A stretch of 63,456 nucleotides of DNA from an uncultured Clostridia bacterium (GCA_934167495.1 CAKPKP010000010.1:1-63456), one strand, 5' to 3'. Numbered from the stretch's first letter, positions 8,252-16,852 are shown. Notes: a model not told the origin generated them from the letters alone. Numbers and translations: made by a program.

Positions 8252-8791
8252 ATGTCAAGAATAGGTAATAGTCCTATTACAGTACCAGAAGGTGTAGATG
8301 TAAAAATAGAAGGACAAAAAATTACTGTAAAAGGTCCTAAAGGAACATTAGAAAGAGAAATACATAAAAATATTAATGTAGCTCTTGAAAATAATGTTAT
8401 TACAGTAACAAGACCAGATAACGAACCAGAAAACAGAAGTTTACATGGTTTAACAAGAACTTTAATAAATAATATGATTCAAGGAACATTAAATGAATAT
8501 ACAAGAAAACTAGAAGTAAACGGTGTTGGATATAGAGCTCAAAAACAAGGTAAGAAATTAATACTTACATTAGGATATTCACATCCAGTTGAAATGGAAG
8601 AACCAGAAGGAATTACATTTGATGTACCTACACCAAATGAAATCATTGTAAGAGGAATCGATAAAGAATTAGTTGGTCAAACAGCAGCTGTTATAAGAAC
8701 AAAGAGACCACCTGAAGTTTATAGAGGAAAAGGTATTAAATATGCTGAAGAAGTTATCAGACGTAAAGAAGGTAAAGCTGGTAAAAAATAA
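8252..8791 (+). CDS. rplF: Large ribosomal subunit protein L6
   Basis: L6 (uL6) binds near the sarcin-ricin loop. SRIGNSPITVPEGVDVKIEG begins the first of two similar domains; the second has the family signature YRGKGIKYAEEVIRRKEGKAGKK at the C-terminus. The length of 179 residues is standard. The 59-bp gap to rplR has a short hairpin (TAATGAT 8817-8823 with ATCATTA 8831-8837). Confidence 0.97.
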   Translation: MSRIGNSPITVPEGVDVKIEGQKITVKGPKGTLEREIHKNINVALENNVITVTRPDNEPENRSLHGLTRTLINNMIQGTLNEYTRKLEVNGVGYRAQKQGKKLILTLGYSHPVEMEEPEGITFDVPTPNEIIVRGIDKELVGQTAAVIRTKRPPEVYRGKGIKYAEEVIRRKEGKAGKK

Positions 8792-8850
8792 TAAGTAATA
8801 TTTAATGAATATATTTTAATGATGATAAAGATCATTAGAAAGGAGAAAAA

Positions 8851-9210
8851 ATGATTACTAAAATAAATAGAAAAGAAGAAAGAATAAGAAGACATAAAAG
8901 AGTTCGTACTAAAATAAGTGGAACAACAGAATGTCCTAGATTAGCAATTTTCAGAAGCAACAGCAATATATATGCACAAATCATAGATGATACAAAAGGT
9001 GCTACAATAGTTGCAGCTTCAACATTAGATAAAGAAGTAAAAAATAAAAAAGCTAATAAAGAAGCAGCAAAAGAAGTAGGAACTTTAATAGCAAAAAGAG
9101 CTATAGAAAAAAATATAAAAACTGTTGTATATGACAGAGGCGGATATATATATCATGGTGTTGTTAAAGAATTAGCTGAAGCAGCACGTGAGGCAGGTTT
9201 AGAATTTTAA
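8851..9210 (+). CDS. rplR: Large ribosomal subunit protein L18
   Basis: L18 (uL18) binds 5S rRNA. RKEERIRRHKRVRTKISGTTECPRLAIFRSNSNIYAQIIDD and VVYDRGGYIYHGVVKELAEAAREAGLEF are diagnostic; 119 residues is the normal length. It has an AAAGGAG binding site and is followed by rpsE after 21 bp. Confidence 0.97.
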   Translation: MITKINRKEERIRRHKRVRTKISGTTECPRLAIFRSNSNIYAQIIDDTKGATIVAASTLDKEVKNKKANKEAAKEVGTLIAKRAIEKNIKTVVYDRGGYIYHGVVKELAEAAREAGLEF

Positions 9211-9231
9211 TAAGAAAGGAAAGGTTAATCC

Positions 9232-9720
9232 ATGGAAGAAAAAGCTATAGAAATAAAAGAAAAAGTTGTTGCCATTAACAGAGTTGCAAAAGTTGTTAAA
9301 GGTGGTAGAACTTTTAGATTTAGCGCAGTTGTTGTTGTTGGAGATGAACAAGGACATGTAGGCGTTGGTAATGGTAAAGCAGCAGAAGTTCCAGATGCAA
9401 TCAAAAAAGCTATAGAAGAAGCTAAAAAGAATTTAGTTACTGTTCCAATCGTTGGAACAACAATCCCACATGAATATGTTGGTGAATTTGGTTCTGCTAA
9501 AGTTATATTAAAACCAGGTGCTGAAGGTACTGGAGTTATAGCTGGTGGTAGCGTAAGACCTGTATTAGAATTAGCTGGATACAGAGATATAAAAACAAAA
9601 GTTATAGGAACAAACAATCCTAGAAACGTTGTATATGCTACAATAGAAGCTTTAAAATCAATGAAAACAATTGAACAAGTAGCTAAAAAAAGAGGTAAAA
9701 AAGTAAGCGATATATTATAA
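9232..9720 (+). CDS. rpsE: Small ribosomal subunit protein S5
   Basis: S5 (uS5) acts in translational accuracy and mRNA entry. KVVAINRVAKVVKGGRTFRFSAVVVVGDEQGHVGVGNGKAAEVPDAIKKA is the double-stranded-RNA-binding-like domain, followed by GGSVRPVLELAGYRDI. The length is 162 residues. Normally rpmD (L30) lies between rpsE and rplO, but here only 54 bp separate them and no L30 frame is present. Confidence 0.98.
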   Translation: MEEKAIEIKEKVVAINRVAKVVKGGRTFRFSAVVVVGDEQGHVGVGNGKAAEVPDAIKKAIEEAKKNLVTVPIVGTTIPHEYVGEFGSAKVILKPGAEGTGVIAGGSVRPVLELAGYRDIKTKVIGTNNPRNVVYATIEALKSMKTIEQVAKKRGKKVSDIL

Positions 9721-9774
9721 TTAATTAATATAGAAGAAGAGTAATTCTTCAAAATTTGAAGGAGGTGCGAATAG

Positions 9775-10209
9775 ATGGAACTAGGAAATGTAAGAACAGC
9801 AGTAAAGAAAACAACTAAAAAAAGAGTAGGACGTGGTATAGGTTCAGGACTTGGAAAAACTTCTGGAAGAGGACATAAAGGACAAAAAGCAAGATCAGGC
9901 GGAGGAGTTAGAAGAGGATTCGAAGGTGGTCAAACACCATTATATAGAAGATTACCAAAAAGAGGATTTAAGAATATTCATGCAAATACATATACAGAAG
10001 TAACATTAAGTATGCTTAACCAATCTAAAGCTACAGAAGTTACAGCTGAAACTTTATTAGCAGAAGGAATAATCGGAAAAATCAATGATGGAATAGTTGT
10101 TTTAGCTACAGGAAAATTAGAGAAAAAATTAACTGTAAAAGCTAAGAGATTTACAAAAGCTGCTGCAGAAAAAATAGAAGCTGCAGGTGGAAAGATAGAG
10201 GTGATTTAA
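9775..10209 (+). CDS. rplO: Large ribosomal subunit protein L15
   Basis: L15 (uL15) assembles late into the 50S subunit. The glycine/arginine-rich N-terminal arm (KRVGRGIGSGLGKTSGRGHKGQKAR and GFEGGQTPLYRRLPKRGF) is diagnostic. The length is 144 residues with a GAAGGAGG site. Its stop codon abuts the TTG start of secY, and the secY ribosome binding site lies inside its last codons. Confidence 0.97.
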   Translation: MELGNVRTAVKKTTKKRVGRGIGSGLGKTSGRGHKGQKARSGGGVRRGFEGGQTPLYRRLPKRGFKNIHANTYTEVTLSMLNQSKATEVTAETLLAEGIIGKINDGIVVLATGKLEKKLTVKAKRFTKAAAEKIEAAGGKIEVI

Positions 10210-11532
10210 TTGTTTAAAACTATAAAAAATGCATTAAAGACACCTGATGTTAGAAAAAGATTATTATATACATTATTATTAATAGTAGTATTTAGATTTG
10301 GCTGTTATATAACAGTACCTGGAGTTGATACATTTGCTCTTTCTGAGCAAATGCAATCATCTACTACAAGTTTATCTGGACTTATTAATACAATATCTGG
10401 AGGAGCTTTCTCTAGATTATCAATATTTGCTATGTCAATAAGTCCTTACATAACAGCTTCAATTGTTGTACAACTTTTAGGAATGATAATTCCTTCTTTA
10501 GAAAAAATTATGAAAGAAGGAGGAGAAGAAGGAAAGAACAAAATTAATAGGTATACAAAAATGATAACAATAGTTTTAGCATTAGTTGAAGCAATTGGAA
10601 TATATATTTCATATAAAAATTCAGGTATATTTATTAATGCAGGATTCTTAACAGGTTCTCTAGTAATATTATCATTAATAACAGGTACAGCAATACTTAT
10701 GTGGTTAGGAGATCAAATAACTAATAAAGGTATAGGTAATGGAATATCTATGATTATATTCATAGGAATAATATCTGGATTACCATCAGGCGTTGTAACA
10801 TTATGGAATAAAATAGTTACAGCAGAAGGATTTAGCACAGTAGGATTTGTAACAGTATTAGCAATAATTGTTGGAGCAATTCTACTTATAGCTGGAGTTG
10901 TATTTGTACAAGAAGCTGAAAGAAGAATTCCAGTACAATATGCTAAAAAAGTTGTAGGAAGAAAAATGTATGGAGGACAAAATACACATATACCATTAAA
11001 ACTTGCTATGGCAGGTGTAATGCCAATAATATTTGCTTCTTCATTCATGACATTCCCAGCAATGTTAATACAAATATTTAATCCAAATGCTATTACAGGA
11101 ACAGGTTTCTGGGCAGGATTATACAAATTCTCAATAGCAACATCATCATCTTCAGTAGGATGGGGATATTCGCTAGCTAATGCTGTAGTATATTTATTAT
11201 TAATTGTTGCATTTACATTTTTCTATACATTTGCAACATTCAATCCAGCAGAAGTGGCAACTAATATTAAACAAAATGGTGGATTCATTCCTGGAATTAG
11301 AGCAGGAAAACCAACATCAGATTATTTAACATCTGTAATATCTAAAATAACATGGTTTGGAGCTTTATTCTTAAGTATAATAGCTGTATTACCAATGTTA
11401 CTAAGATTCTCAGACTTAAATTTAGCTTTTGGAGGTACATCAATATTAATTTTAGTTGGTGTTGCATTAGAAACAGTTAGACAATTAGAATCATTATTAG
11501 TAATGAGACATTACAAAGGTTTCTTAGATTAA
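10210..11532 (+). CDS. secY: Preprotein translocase subunit SecY
   Basis: SecY is the membrane channel of the Sec translocon. The 440 residues contain the expected ten hydrophobic segments. Signatures include YITASIVVQLLGMIIPSLEKI, the GNGISMIIF segment, RRIPVQYAKK and the C-terminal RQLESLLVMRHYKGFL. It begins with TTG directly after the rplO stop, 6 bp after GAGGTG, indicating translational coupling. A perfect 15-bp hairpin lies just after the stop. Confidence 0.97.
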   Translation: MFKTIKNALKTPDVRKRLLYTLLLIVVFRFGCYITVPGVDTFALSEQMQSSTTSLSGLINTISGGAFSRLSIFAMSISPYITASIVVQLLGMIIPSLEKIMKEGGEEGKNKINRYTKMITIVLALVEAIGIYISYKNSGIFINAGFLTGSLVILSLITGTAILMWLGDQITNKGIGNGISMIIFIGIISGLPSGVVTLWNKIVTAEGFSTVGFVTVLAIIVGAILLIAGVVFVQEAERRIPVQYAKKVVGRKMYGGQNTHIPLKLAMAGVMPIIFASSFMTFPAMLIQIFNPNAITGTGFWAGLYKFSIATSSSSVGWGYSLANAVVYLLLIVAFTFFYTFATFNPAEVATNIKQNGGFIPGIRAGKPTSDYLTSVISKITWFGALFLSIIAVLPMLLRFSDLNLAFGGTSILILVGVALETVRQLESLLVMRHYKGFLD

Positions 11533-11538
11533 TATATT

Positions 11539-11576
11539 TTTTATGGAATAGGAATTATATGTCCTATTCCATAAAA
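11539..11576. terminator. Perfect hairpin after secY, possible attenuator or processing site
   Basis: TTTTATGGAATAGGA (11539-11553) and TCCTATTCCATAAAA (11562-11576) form a 15-bp perfect stem with an 8-base loop. No good T run follows on the + strand, so full termination is doubtful; it may be an attenuator or 3'-end stabiliser between secY and adk. Confidence 0.5.
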
Positions 11577-11664
11577 TGCATTTTAAATATAAAATATGTA
11601 TGTTCTTATTAATGTTTATTAAATTAATAGATAATAATAAAAACATATATAGGAGGAATAAAAA

Positions 11665-12324
11665 ATGATAGTAATTATGTTAGGAGCACCAGCAACTGGT
11701 AAAGGAACAGTGGCAACAATGCTAAAAGAAAGATTAGGAGTAGTTCACATATCTACAGGAGATATGTTTAGAGAATGTATTGCAGAAGGTACAGAGATAG
11801 GAAAAAAACTAGACGAATATATATCAAAAGGTTGTTTAGTACCAGATGAACTTGTTATAGAAATGATAAGTGCAAGATTAGAAAAAGATGATGTTGCATC
11901 TGGAGTTATACTAGATGGTTTCCCAAGAACAGAAAAACAAGCAGAGGAATTAGATAAATTATTAGCAAAAAAAGGTAAAGAAATAACAATGGTTATAAAT
12001 TTACAAACACCAGAAGAAGAAATAATAGAAAGAATAACAAACAGAAGAATATGCAAAAAATGTAAAGCAATATACAATGTAACATTACATCCATCAAAAG
12101 TAGAAGGAATCTGTGATATATGTGGTGGAGAAACATATCAAAGAGATGATGATACAGAAGCTAAAGCAAGAAATAGATTAGCAATATATTATAAAGAAAC
12201 AGCTCCACTTATTGAATATTATAAAAAAACAGGAAAACTTTATTCAACTGTTTTAAGTACATCTCAAAATAGAATGGCACCAGAAGTTGTTAATGAAGTT
12301 GTACCAGAATTAGAAGGGAAGTAA
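11665..12324 (+). CDS. adk: Adenylate kinase, zinc-binding LID
   Basis: Adenylate kinase interconverts ATP + AMP and 2 ADP. The P-loop GAPATGKGT occupies residues 7-15 (the usual form is GAPGAGKGT, so alanine and threonine replace the common glycine and alanine). HISTGDMFR, the AMP site LDGFPRTEKQAE and RRICKKC...CDICGG with four cysteines, which should bind zinc in the LID, are all present. The length of 219 residues is standard for the long form. An AGGAGG site precedes ATG 11665. The stop overlaps the map start by one base. Confidence 0.97.
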   Translation: MIVIMLGAPATGKGTVATMLKERLGVVHISTGDMFRECIAEGTEIGKKLDEYISKGCLVPDELVIEMISARLEKDDVASGVILDGFPRTEKQAEELDKLLAKKGKEITMVINLQTPEEEIIERITNRRICKKCKAIYNVTLHPSKVEGICDICGGETYQRDDDTEAKARNRLAIYYKETAPLIEYYKKTGKLYSTVLSTSQNRMAPEVVNEVVPELEGK

Positions 12325-13097
12325 TGAAAATGGTAACTATAAAATCCGCAAGAGAAATAGAATTAATGAGAGATGCATGTAAACTTGCTGGAGATACACA
12401 AAAAATGTTAGAAGAAGCTATTAAGCCTGGAATTTCTACATATGAATTAGATAGACTAGCAGAAGAATTTATAAGAAAAAATGGAGGAATACCAGCAGAA
12501 AAAAACTACCCAAGTGGAGATAGAAACATTCCAAATTTTCCAGCTTCAATTTGTGCATCTGTTAATGATGAAGTAATACATGGAATTCCATCTAAAAAAG
12601 TAATACTAAAAGAAGGAGATATAGTAAGTATTGACTTAGTAGCAGAAAAAAATGGATTTAACGGAGATTGTGCAAGAACATTTACAGTAGGAAAAGTTTC
12701 AAGTGAAGCACAAAAATTAATTGATGTTACAAAACAATCATTTTTTGAAGGAATAAAATTTGCTAAAAAAGGTAACAGAATAGGTGATATATCAAATGCA
12801 ATATATCAATATATAATAAAACATGGATATTCTGTAGTAAGAGAATTTCAAGGACATGGAATTGGAAGACAAATGCATGAAGATCCAGGTATTCCAAATT
12901 ACGGAAAACCAGGAAAAGGAATGAGAATAGAACCAGGAATGACACTTGCCATAGAACCAATGGTTATAATGGGAAGACATGATATTTTAGAGCTAGATGA
13001 TGGCTGGACAATCGTAACAGAAGATGGAAGTTTAGCAGCACATTATGAAAATACAATTTTAATTACAGAAAAAGAGCCAGAGATATTGACATTGTAA
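12324..13097 (+). CDS. map: Methionine aminopeptidase type I
   Basis: MetAP removes the N-terminal methionine from nascent proteins. Metal ligands are readable: SIDLVAEKNGFNGDCARTF contains the two aspartates, HGIGRQMHEDPGIPNY the histidine, and TLAIEPMVIMG and DGSLAAHYENTI the glutamates. The length is 257 residues. The ATG at 12324 overlaps the adk stop (TAATG); an ATG two codons later is also possible. The start KSAREIELMRDACKLA is the normal N-terminus of the family. Confidence 0.96.
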   Translation: MKMVTIKSAREIELMRDACKLAGDTQKMLEEAIKPGISTYELDRLAEEFIRKNGGIPAEKNYPSGDRNIPNFPASICASVNDEVIHGIPSKKVILKEGDIVSIDLVAEKNGFNGDCARTFTVGKVSSEAQKLIDVTKQSFFEGIKFAKKGNRIGDISNAIYQYIIKHGYSVVREFQGHGIGRQMHEDPGIPNYGKPGKGMRIEPGMTLAIEPMVIMGRHDILELDDGWTIVTEDGSLAAHYENTILITEKEPEILTL

Positions 13098-13147
13098 TAA
13101 AAATGTTATATACTATACTAGCTTATATTTTAATAGGAGGGATTATT

Positions 13148-13366
13148 TTGGCTAAAGAAGATTTGATAGAAGTTGAAGGTACTGTTGTAGAAGCATTACC
13201 AAATACTAATTTTAAGGTTGAACTAGAAAATGGTCACCAAATACTAGCTCATATTTCAGGAAAATTAAGAATGAATTATATAAAAATATTACCAGGTGAC
13301 AAAGTAAAATTAGAACTATCACCATACGACTTAACAAAAGGCCGTATAACATGGAGAGCAAAATAA
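13148..13366 (+). CDS. infA: Translation initiation factor IF-1
   Basis: IF-1 is an OB-fold protein that binds the 30S A site during initiation. AKEDLIEVEGTVVEALPNTNFKVELENGHQILAHISGKLRMNYIKILPGDKVKLELSPYDLTKGRITWR is complete and canonical when started at TTG 13148 (72 residues), the family length. The upstream ATG at 13103 would add a hydrophobic stretch never found in IF-1, and a TAGGAGGG site lies 5 bp before the TTG, so the TTG start is preferred. Confidence 0.95.
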   Translation: MAKEDLIEVEGTVVEALPNTNFKVELENGHQILAHISGKLRMNYIKILPGDKVKLELSPYDLTKGRITWRAK

Positions 13367-13391
13367 TCTATTTTATTATCGAGAATCGTAG

Positions 13392-13416
13392 GGTCGACTC
13401 CCACGGCGACCTTTTT
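13392..13416 (+). terminator. GC-rich hairpin with T tract between infA and rpmJ
   Basis: GGTCG (13392-13396) pairs with CGACC (13407-13411) and TTTTT follows. The patch is strikingly GC-rich for this genome. The bases 13388-13411 also look like the 3' part of a tRNA (stem-loop around GTCGACT plus a 7-base acceptor-like strand). Read-through would still be needed to express rpmJ-rplQ unless an internal promoter exists. Confidence 0.45.
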
Positions 13417-13469
13417 AAAATAAAGAACGTTTCTAAAATATAACAATATTTACAGGAGGTGTAATAATA

Positions 13470-13583
13470 ATGAAAGTAAGACCATCAGTAAAAAAAATGT
13501 GTGAAAAATGCAAAGTAATCAAAAGAAAAGGTGTTATTAGGGTTATATGTGAAAACCCAAAACATAAACAAAGACAAGGTTAA
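13470..13583 (+). CDS. rpmJ: Large ribosomal subunit protein L36, zinc-binding form
   Basis: L36 (bL36) is the smallest 50S protein, here 37 residues: MKVRPSVKKMCEKCKVIKRK followed by GVIRVICENPKHKQRQG. The zinc ligands CEKC, a third cysteine and the histidine near the C-terminus are present (C+ form). ATG 13470 lies 9 bp after an AGGAGG site. The position between infA and rpsM is the standard one in Firmicutes. Confidence 0.97.
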   Translation: MKVRPSVKKMCEKCKVIKRKGVIRVICENPKHKQRQG

Positions 13584-13603
13584 TTTTTAATTTAAATTTG
13601 GTA

Positions 13604-13658
13604 TTAACACAAATGTGTAGCGGCTGTTAGATAAAATCTAATATCATATTTGTGTTTA
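13604..13658 (+). promoter_or_regulatory. Two-tier hairpin upstream of rpsM (candidate leader element)
   Basis: An outer stem AACACAAAT (13606-13614) with ATTTGTGTT (13648-13656) encloses an inner stem TTAGAT/ATCTAA (13627-13641) with an AAA loop; the unpaired GTGTAGCGGCTG on one side is GC-rich. There is no T tract, so it is not a simple terminator. It may be a control element for the rpsM-rpsK-rpsD-rpoA-rplQ group. Confidence 0.4.
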
Positions 13659-13765
13659 TATATATTTGTTTTTGAAATTAAAGATATTTATTTTAAATAA
13701 ATACATTTCTCTTTAATCACAACAAAAACTAAAAAAAGATAAAAAATTTGGAGGTGCTAAAATTT

Positions 13766-14134
13766 ATGGCTCGTATAGCAGGAGTAGATTTACCTAGAGA
13801 AAAAAGAGTTGAGATAGGGCTAACTTATGTATATGGAATAGGATTAACAAGTTCTCAAAAAATACTTAAAGAAGCTGGTGTAAATCCAGATACTAGAGTA
13901 AAAGATTTAACAGACGATGAAGTTAATAATATAAGAAAAGCTATGGAAGGTTACAAAGTAGAAGGTGACTTAAGAAGAGAAGTAGCTTTAAATATTAAAA
14001 GACTTACTGAAATTGGATGTTATAGAGGAATCAGACATAGAAGAGGATTACCAGTAAGAGGTCAAAGAACAAAAACTAATGCTCGTACAAGAAAAGGACC
14101 AAGAAAATTGGTTAGCAAGAGTAAAAAAGTATAA
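13766..14134 (+). CDS. rpsM: Small ribosomal subunit protein S13
   Basis: S13 (uS13) contacts the P-site tRNA and the 50S subunit. ARIAGVDLPREKRVEIGLTYVYGIG and RGIRHRRGLPVRGQRTKTNARTRKGPRK are diagnostic. With ATG 13766 the protein has 122 residues, the family length; a GGAGGTG site lies 9 bp upstream, and an in-frame TTG at 13748 sits before that site, so it is rejected. Confidence 0.97.
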   Translation: MARIAGVDLPREKRVEIGLTYVYGIGLTSSQKILKEAGVNPDTRVKDLTDDEVNNIRKAMEGYKVEGDLRREVALNIKRLTEIGCYRGIRHRRGLPVRGQRTKTNARTRKGPRKLVSKSKKV

Positions 14135-14157
14135 TTAAATGAGGAGGTAAAAACCAA

Positions 14158-14559
14158 ATGGCAACAAAAAGTGTAACAAAGAAAACTGTAACTAGAAGAA
14201 GAGATAGAAAAAATATAGACAAAGGAGCTGCACATATTCATTCTAGTTTTAATAATACAATAGTTACAATAACAGATGTTCAAGGAAATGTTTTATCTTG
14301 GGCAAGTGCTGGTGGACTTGGATTTAAAGGTTCAAGAAAAAGTACACCATTCGCAGCTGGTCAAGCAGCAGAAACAGCTTCAAAAGCAGCTATGGAACAT
14401 GGATTAAAAACAGTAGAAGTATATGTTAAAGGTCCTGGTTCTGGTCGTGAAGCAGCAATAAGAGCTCTTCAAACAGCTGGATTAGAAATAAGCATGATTA
14501 AAGATGTAACACCTATACCACATAATGGTTGTAGACCACCAAAAAGAAGAAGAGTATAG
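14158..14559 (+). CDS. rpsK: Small ribosomal subunit protein S11
   Basis: S11 (uS11) lies on the 30S platform near the Shine-Dalgarno helix. GAAHIHSSFNNTIVTITDVQGNVLSWASAGGLGFKGSRKSTPFAAG and VKGPGSGREAAIRALQTAGLEI, ending DVTPIPHNGCRPPKRRRV, are canonical. The length is 133 residues. A GAGGAGGT site precedes the ATG, 23 bp after rpsM. Confidence 0.98.
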   Translation: MATKSVTKKTVTRRRDRKNIDKGAAHIHSSFNNTIVTITDVQGNVLSWASAGGLGFKGSRKSTPFAAGQAAETASKAAMEHGLKTVEVYVKGPGSGREAAIRALQTAGLEISMIKDVTPIPHNGCRPPKRRRV

Positions 14560-14605
14560 TAATAATAAATTTATGAATAAATTTTAGAGAGGTGAATTAT
14601 AAAAA

Positions 14606-15229
14606 ATGGCAAGATATAAAGATGAACAATGTCGTATTTGCCGTAGAGAAGGTCAAAAGTTATTCTTAAAAGGTTCAAGATGTTATTCTGATAAATGTAG
14701 CGTAACTAGAAGAAACTACGCTCCAGGACAACATGGACAAAAGAAAACTAAACTTTCTGAATACGGAACTCAATTAAGAGAAAAACAAAAAACAAAATCA
14801 TTCTATGGAGTAGGTGAAAAACAATTCAGAGGATATTTTGAAATGGCTTCTAATAAAAAAGGTATTACTGGTGAAAACTTATTACAAATATTAGAAAGCA
14901 GATTAGATAATGTAGTTTATAGACTAGGTTTTGGAAGTTCAAGACCACAAGCAAGACAATTAGTAACACATGGAAGTATAGAAGTAAACGGTAAAAAAGT
15001 TGATATAGCTTCTTACTTAGTTAAACCAGGTGATGTAGTTGCTATAAGAGAAATTAGAAAAGACAACCCAGTAGTTAAAGCAAACATTGAAGCTGCTGCT
15101 CGTCCAATTCCAGAATGGTTAGAATTAAATAGCGAAAACTTAAGTGGAAAAGTTGTTAGATTAGCAAATAGAGAAGATATTGATTTAACAGTAGAAGAAC
15201 ACTTAATAGTAGAGTTATATTCAAAATAA
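14606..15229 (+). CDS. rpsD: Small ribosomal subunit protein S4, cysteine-bearing form
   Basis: S4 (uS4) initiates 30S assembly and is a known autogenous regulator. The N-terminus has four cysteines (CRIC near residue 9, then C26 and C31), the zinc-type S4, followed by RRNYAPGQHGQ, ESRLDNVVYRLGF and the S4 RNA-binding domain ARQLVTHGSIEVNGKKVDIASYLVKPGD. The length is 207 residues. It lies between rpsK and rpoA as usual for Clostridia. Confidence 0.97.
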   Translation: MARYKDEQCRICRREGQKLFLKGSRCYSDKCSVTRRNYAPGQHGQKKTKLSEYGTQLREKQKTKSFYGVGEKQFRGYFEMASNKKGITGENLLQILESRLDNVVYRLGFGSSRPQARQLVTHGSIEVNGKKVDIASYLVKPGDVVAIREIRKDNPVVKANIEAAARPIPEWLELNSENLSGKVVRLANREDIDLTVEEHLIVELYSK

Positions 15230-15316
15230 AATTTATATACTTAAGATTTATATGGTACTTAAGATATGTAATATAAAAGTTGGTGTTTATTCATAAGCAC
15301 CTATTAGGAGGTAAAA

Positions 15317-16264
15317 ATGATTGAATTTGAAAAACCAAACATCGAATGCTTAGAAGCAGACAATGAGAGGAATTATGCAAAATTCATGTGTGAACCATTA
15401 GAACGTGGTTATGGTATGACAATAGGAAATTCTTTAAGAAGAATAATGTTATCATCATTACCAGGTGCAGCAATTACAAGTGTAAAAATAGAAGGAGTTG
15501 TTCATGAATTTTCTACAGTACCAGGTGTAGTAGAAGATGTTCCAGAAATAATTGTTAACTTAAAAAGTGTAAGATTAAAAATGGAAGAAAATGAAGAAAA
15601 AACTATCAGAATAGATTTTAAAGGACCAGGAGATGTTACAGCAGCTGACATAATTACAGATAGTTCTATAGAAATCTTAAATCCATATTTACATATTGCA
15701 ACTGTAGCAGAAGGTGCACATTTACAAATGGAAATGACTGTTGATAGAGGAAGAGGATATAATGTCGCTGAAAAGAACAAAAAAGAGGGAATGCCAATTA
15801 ATGTTCTTCCAATAGATTCAATATATACTCCAGTAAAAAAAGTAAATTATTCTGTTGAGAATACTAGAGTAGGTCAAACAGTAGATTATGATAAATTAGT
15901 TATAGAAGTTTGGACTGATGGAAGTTTAAAACCATATGAAGCATTAAGTTTAGCTGCTAAAGTAATGACAAGTCATTTAGAATTATTTATAGATTTATCA
16001 GAAGCAGCAAAAAATACTCAAGTAATGATTGAAAAAGAAGAAAATAAGAAAGAAAAAGTATTAGAAATGCCAATTGAAGAATTAGAGTTATCTGTAAGAT
16101 CTTATAATTGTTTAAAAAGAGCTGGTATTTCTACAGTTGAAGATTTAGCTAACAAATCACAAGAAGATATGATGAAAGTTAGAAATCTTGGAAAGAAATC
16201 ATTAGATGAAGTTACAAATAAATTAATTGCATTAGGATTAGATTTTGCAATTGAAGAAGAATAA
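15317..16264 (+). CDS. rpoA: RNA polymerase alpha subunit
   Basis: RpoA initiates core enzyme assembly, and its C-terminal domain binds UP elements and activators. The N-terminal domain shows FMCEPLERGYGMTIGNSLRRIMLSSLPGAAI and VKIEGVVHEFSTVPGVVEDV; the C-terminal domain (from about residue 245) has ELELSVRSYNCLKRAGISTVEDL. The length of 315 residues is normal. A hairpin GGTGTTTAT/ATAAGCACC at 15282-15301 lies just before its AGGAGGT site and may tune expression. Confidence 0.98.
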   Translation: MIEFEKPNIECLEADNERNYAKFMCEPLERGYGMTIGNSLRRIMLSSLPGAAITSVKIEGVVHEFSTVPGVVEDVPEIIVNLKSVRLKMEENEEKTIRIDFKGPGDVTAADIITDSSIEILNPYLHIATVAEGAHLQMEMTVDRGRGYNVAEKNKKEGMPINVLPIDSIYTPVKKVNYSVENTRVGQTVDYDKLVIEVWTDGSLKPYEALSLAAKVMTSHLELFIDLSEAAKNTQVMIEKEENKKEKVLEMPIEELELSVRSYNCLKRAGISTVEDLANKSQEDMMKVRNLGKKSLDEVTNKLIALGLDFAIEEE

Positions 16265-16283
16265 AAGGGGAAGGTGAAAAGAA

Positions 16284-16793
16284 GTGGCAAAGAATAGAAA
16301 ACTTGGAAAACCAACTGATCAAAGATTAGCAATGTTAAAATGTCAAGCTACAGATTTAATATTAAATGAAAAAATAGAAACAACAGAAGCAAGAGCTAAA
16401 GAAATTAAAGCAATAGTTGATAGTATTATAGCATTAGCTATTAAAGAAAAAAATAACTTTGAAGAAGTTGATGTTAAAGTTGTTCGTGCAAAATTAGATG
16501 ACAAGGGTCATAAAGTTACAGAAAAAGCTACAAGCAAAAATGGTAAAACATACCTAAAAGTTGTAAAAGAAGAAGTAACAGAAAAAAGACAAAAAGATAT
16601 GCCATCTAGATTAAATGCAAGAAGAAAAATAATGAGAAAAATTAGCAAAGTTGAAAATGTTGATTTATTAAATAAATTATTCAACGATATAGCTCCAAGA
16701 TATGAAGGTAGAGTTGGAGGATATACAAGAATAATAAAAGCTGGTCCAAGAAGAGGAGATGCAGCTGAAACAGTTATATTACAATTAGTGTAA
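16284..16793 (+). CDS. rplQ: Large ribosomal subunit protein L17 with internal insertion
   Basis: L17 (bL17) lies on the solvent face of the 50S subunit. The N-terminal NRKLGKPTDQRLAMLKCQATDLILNEKIETTEARAKEIK and the C-terminal GGYTRIIKAGPRRGDAAETVILQL are canonical. At 169 residues it is some 45 longer than the E. coli protein because of a charged insertion around residues 65-105 (VVRAKLDDKGHKVTEKATSK and beyond). From what I know of the family, similar insertions occur in other Clostridia. It begins with GTG and ends the operon. Confidence 0.96.
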   Translation: MAKNRKLGKPTDQRLAMLKCQATDLILNEKIETTEARAKEIKAIVDSIIALAIKEKNNFEEVDVKVVRAKLDDKGHKVTEKATSKNGKTYLKVVKEEVTEKRQKDMPSRLNARRKIMRKISKVENVDLLNKLFNDIAPRYEGRVGGYTRIIKAGPRRGDAAETVILQLV

Positions 16794-16810
16794 TAAAAAG
16801 AGAAATGTAT

Positions 16811-16852
16811 AAAAATATGTCATATTATATTTATAATATGGCTTATTTTTTT
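16811..16852 (+). terminator. Terminator of the ribosomal operon
   Basis: GTCATATTATA (16819-16829) pairs with TATAATATGGC (16832-16842), extended by A/T pairs, and is followed by TTATTTTTTT. Confidence 0.85.
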
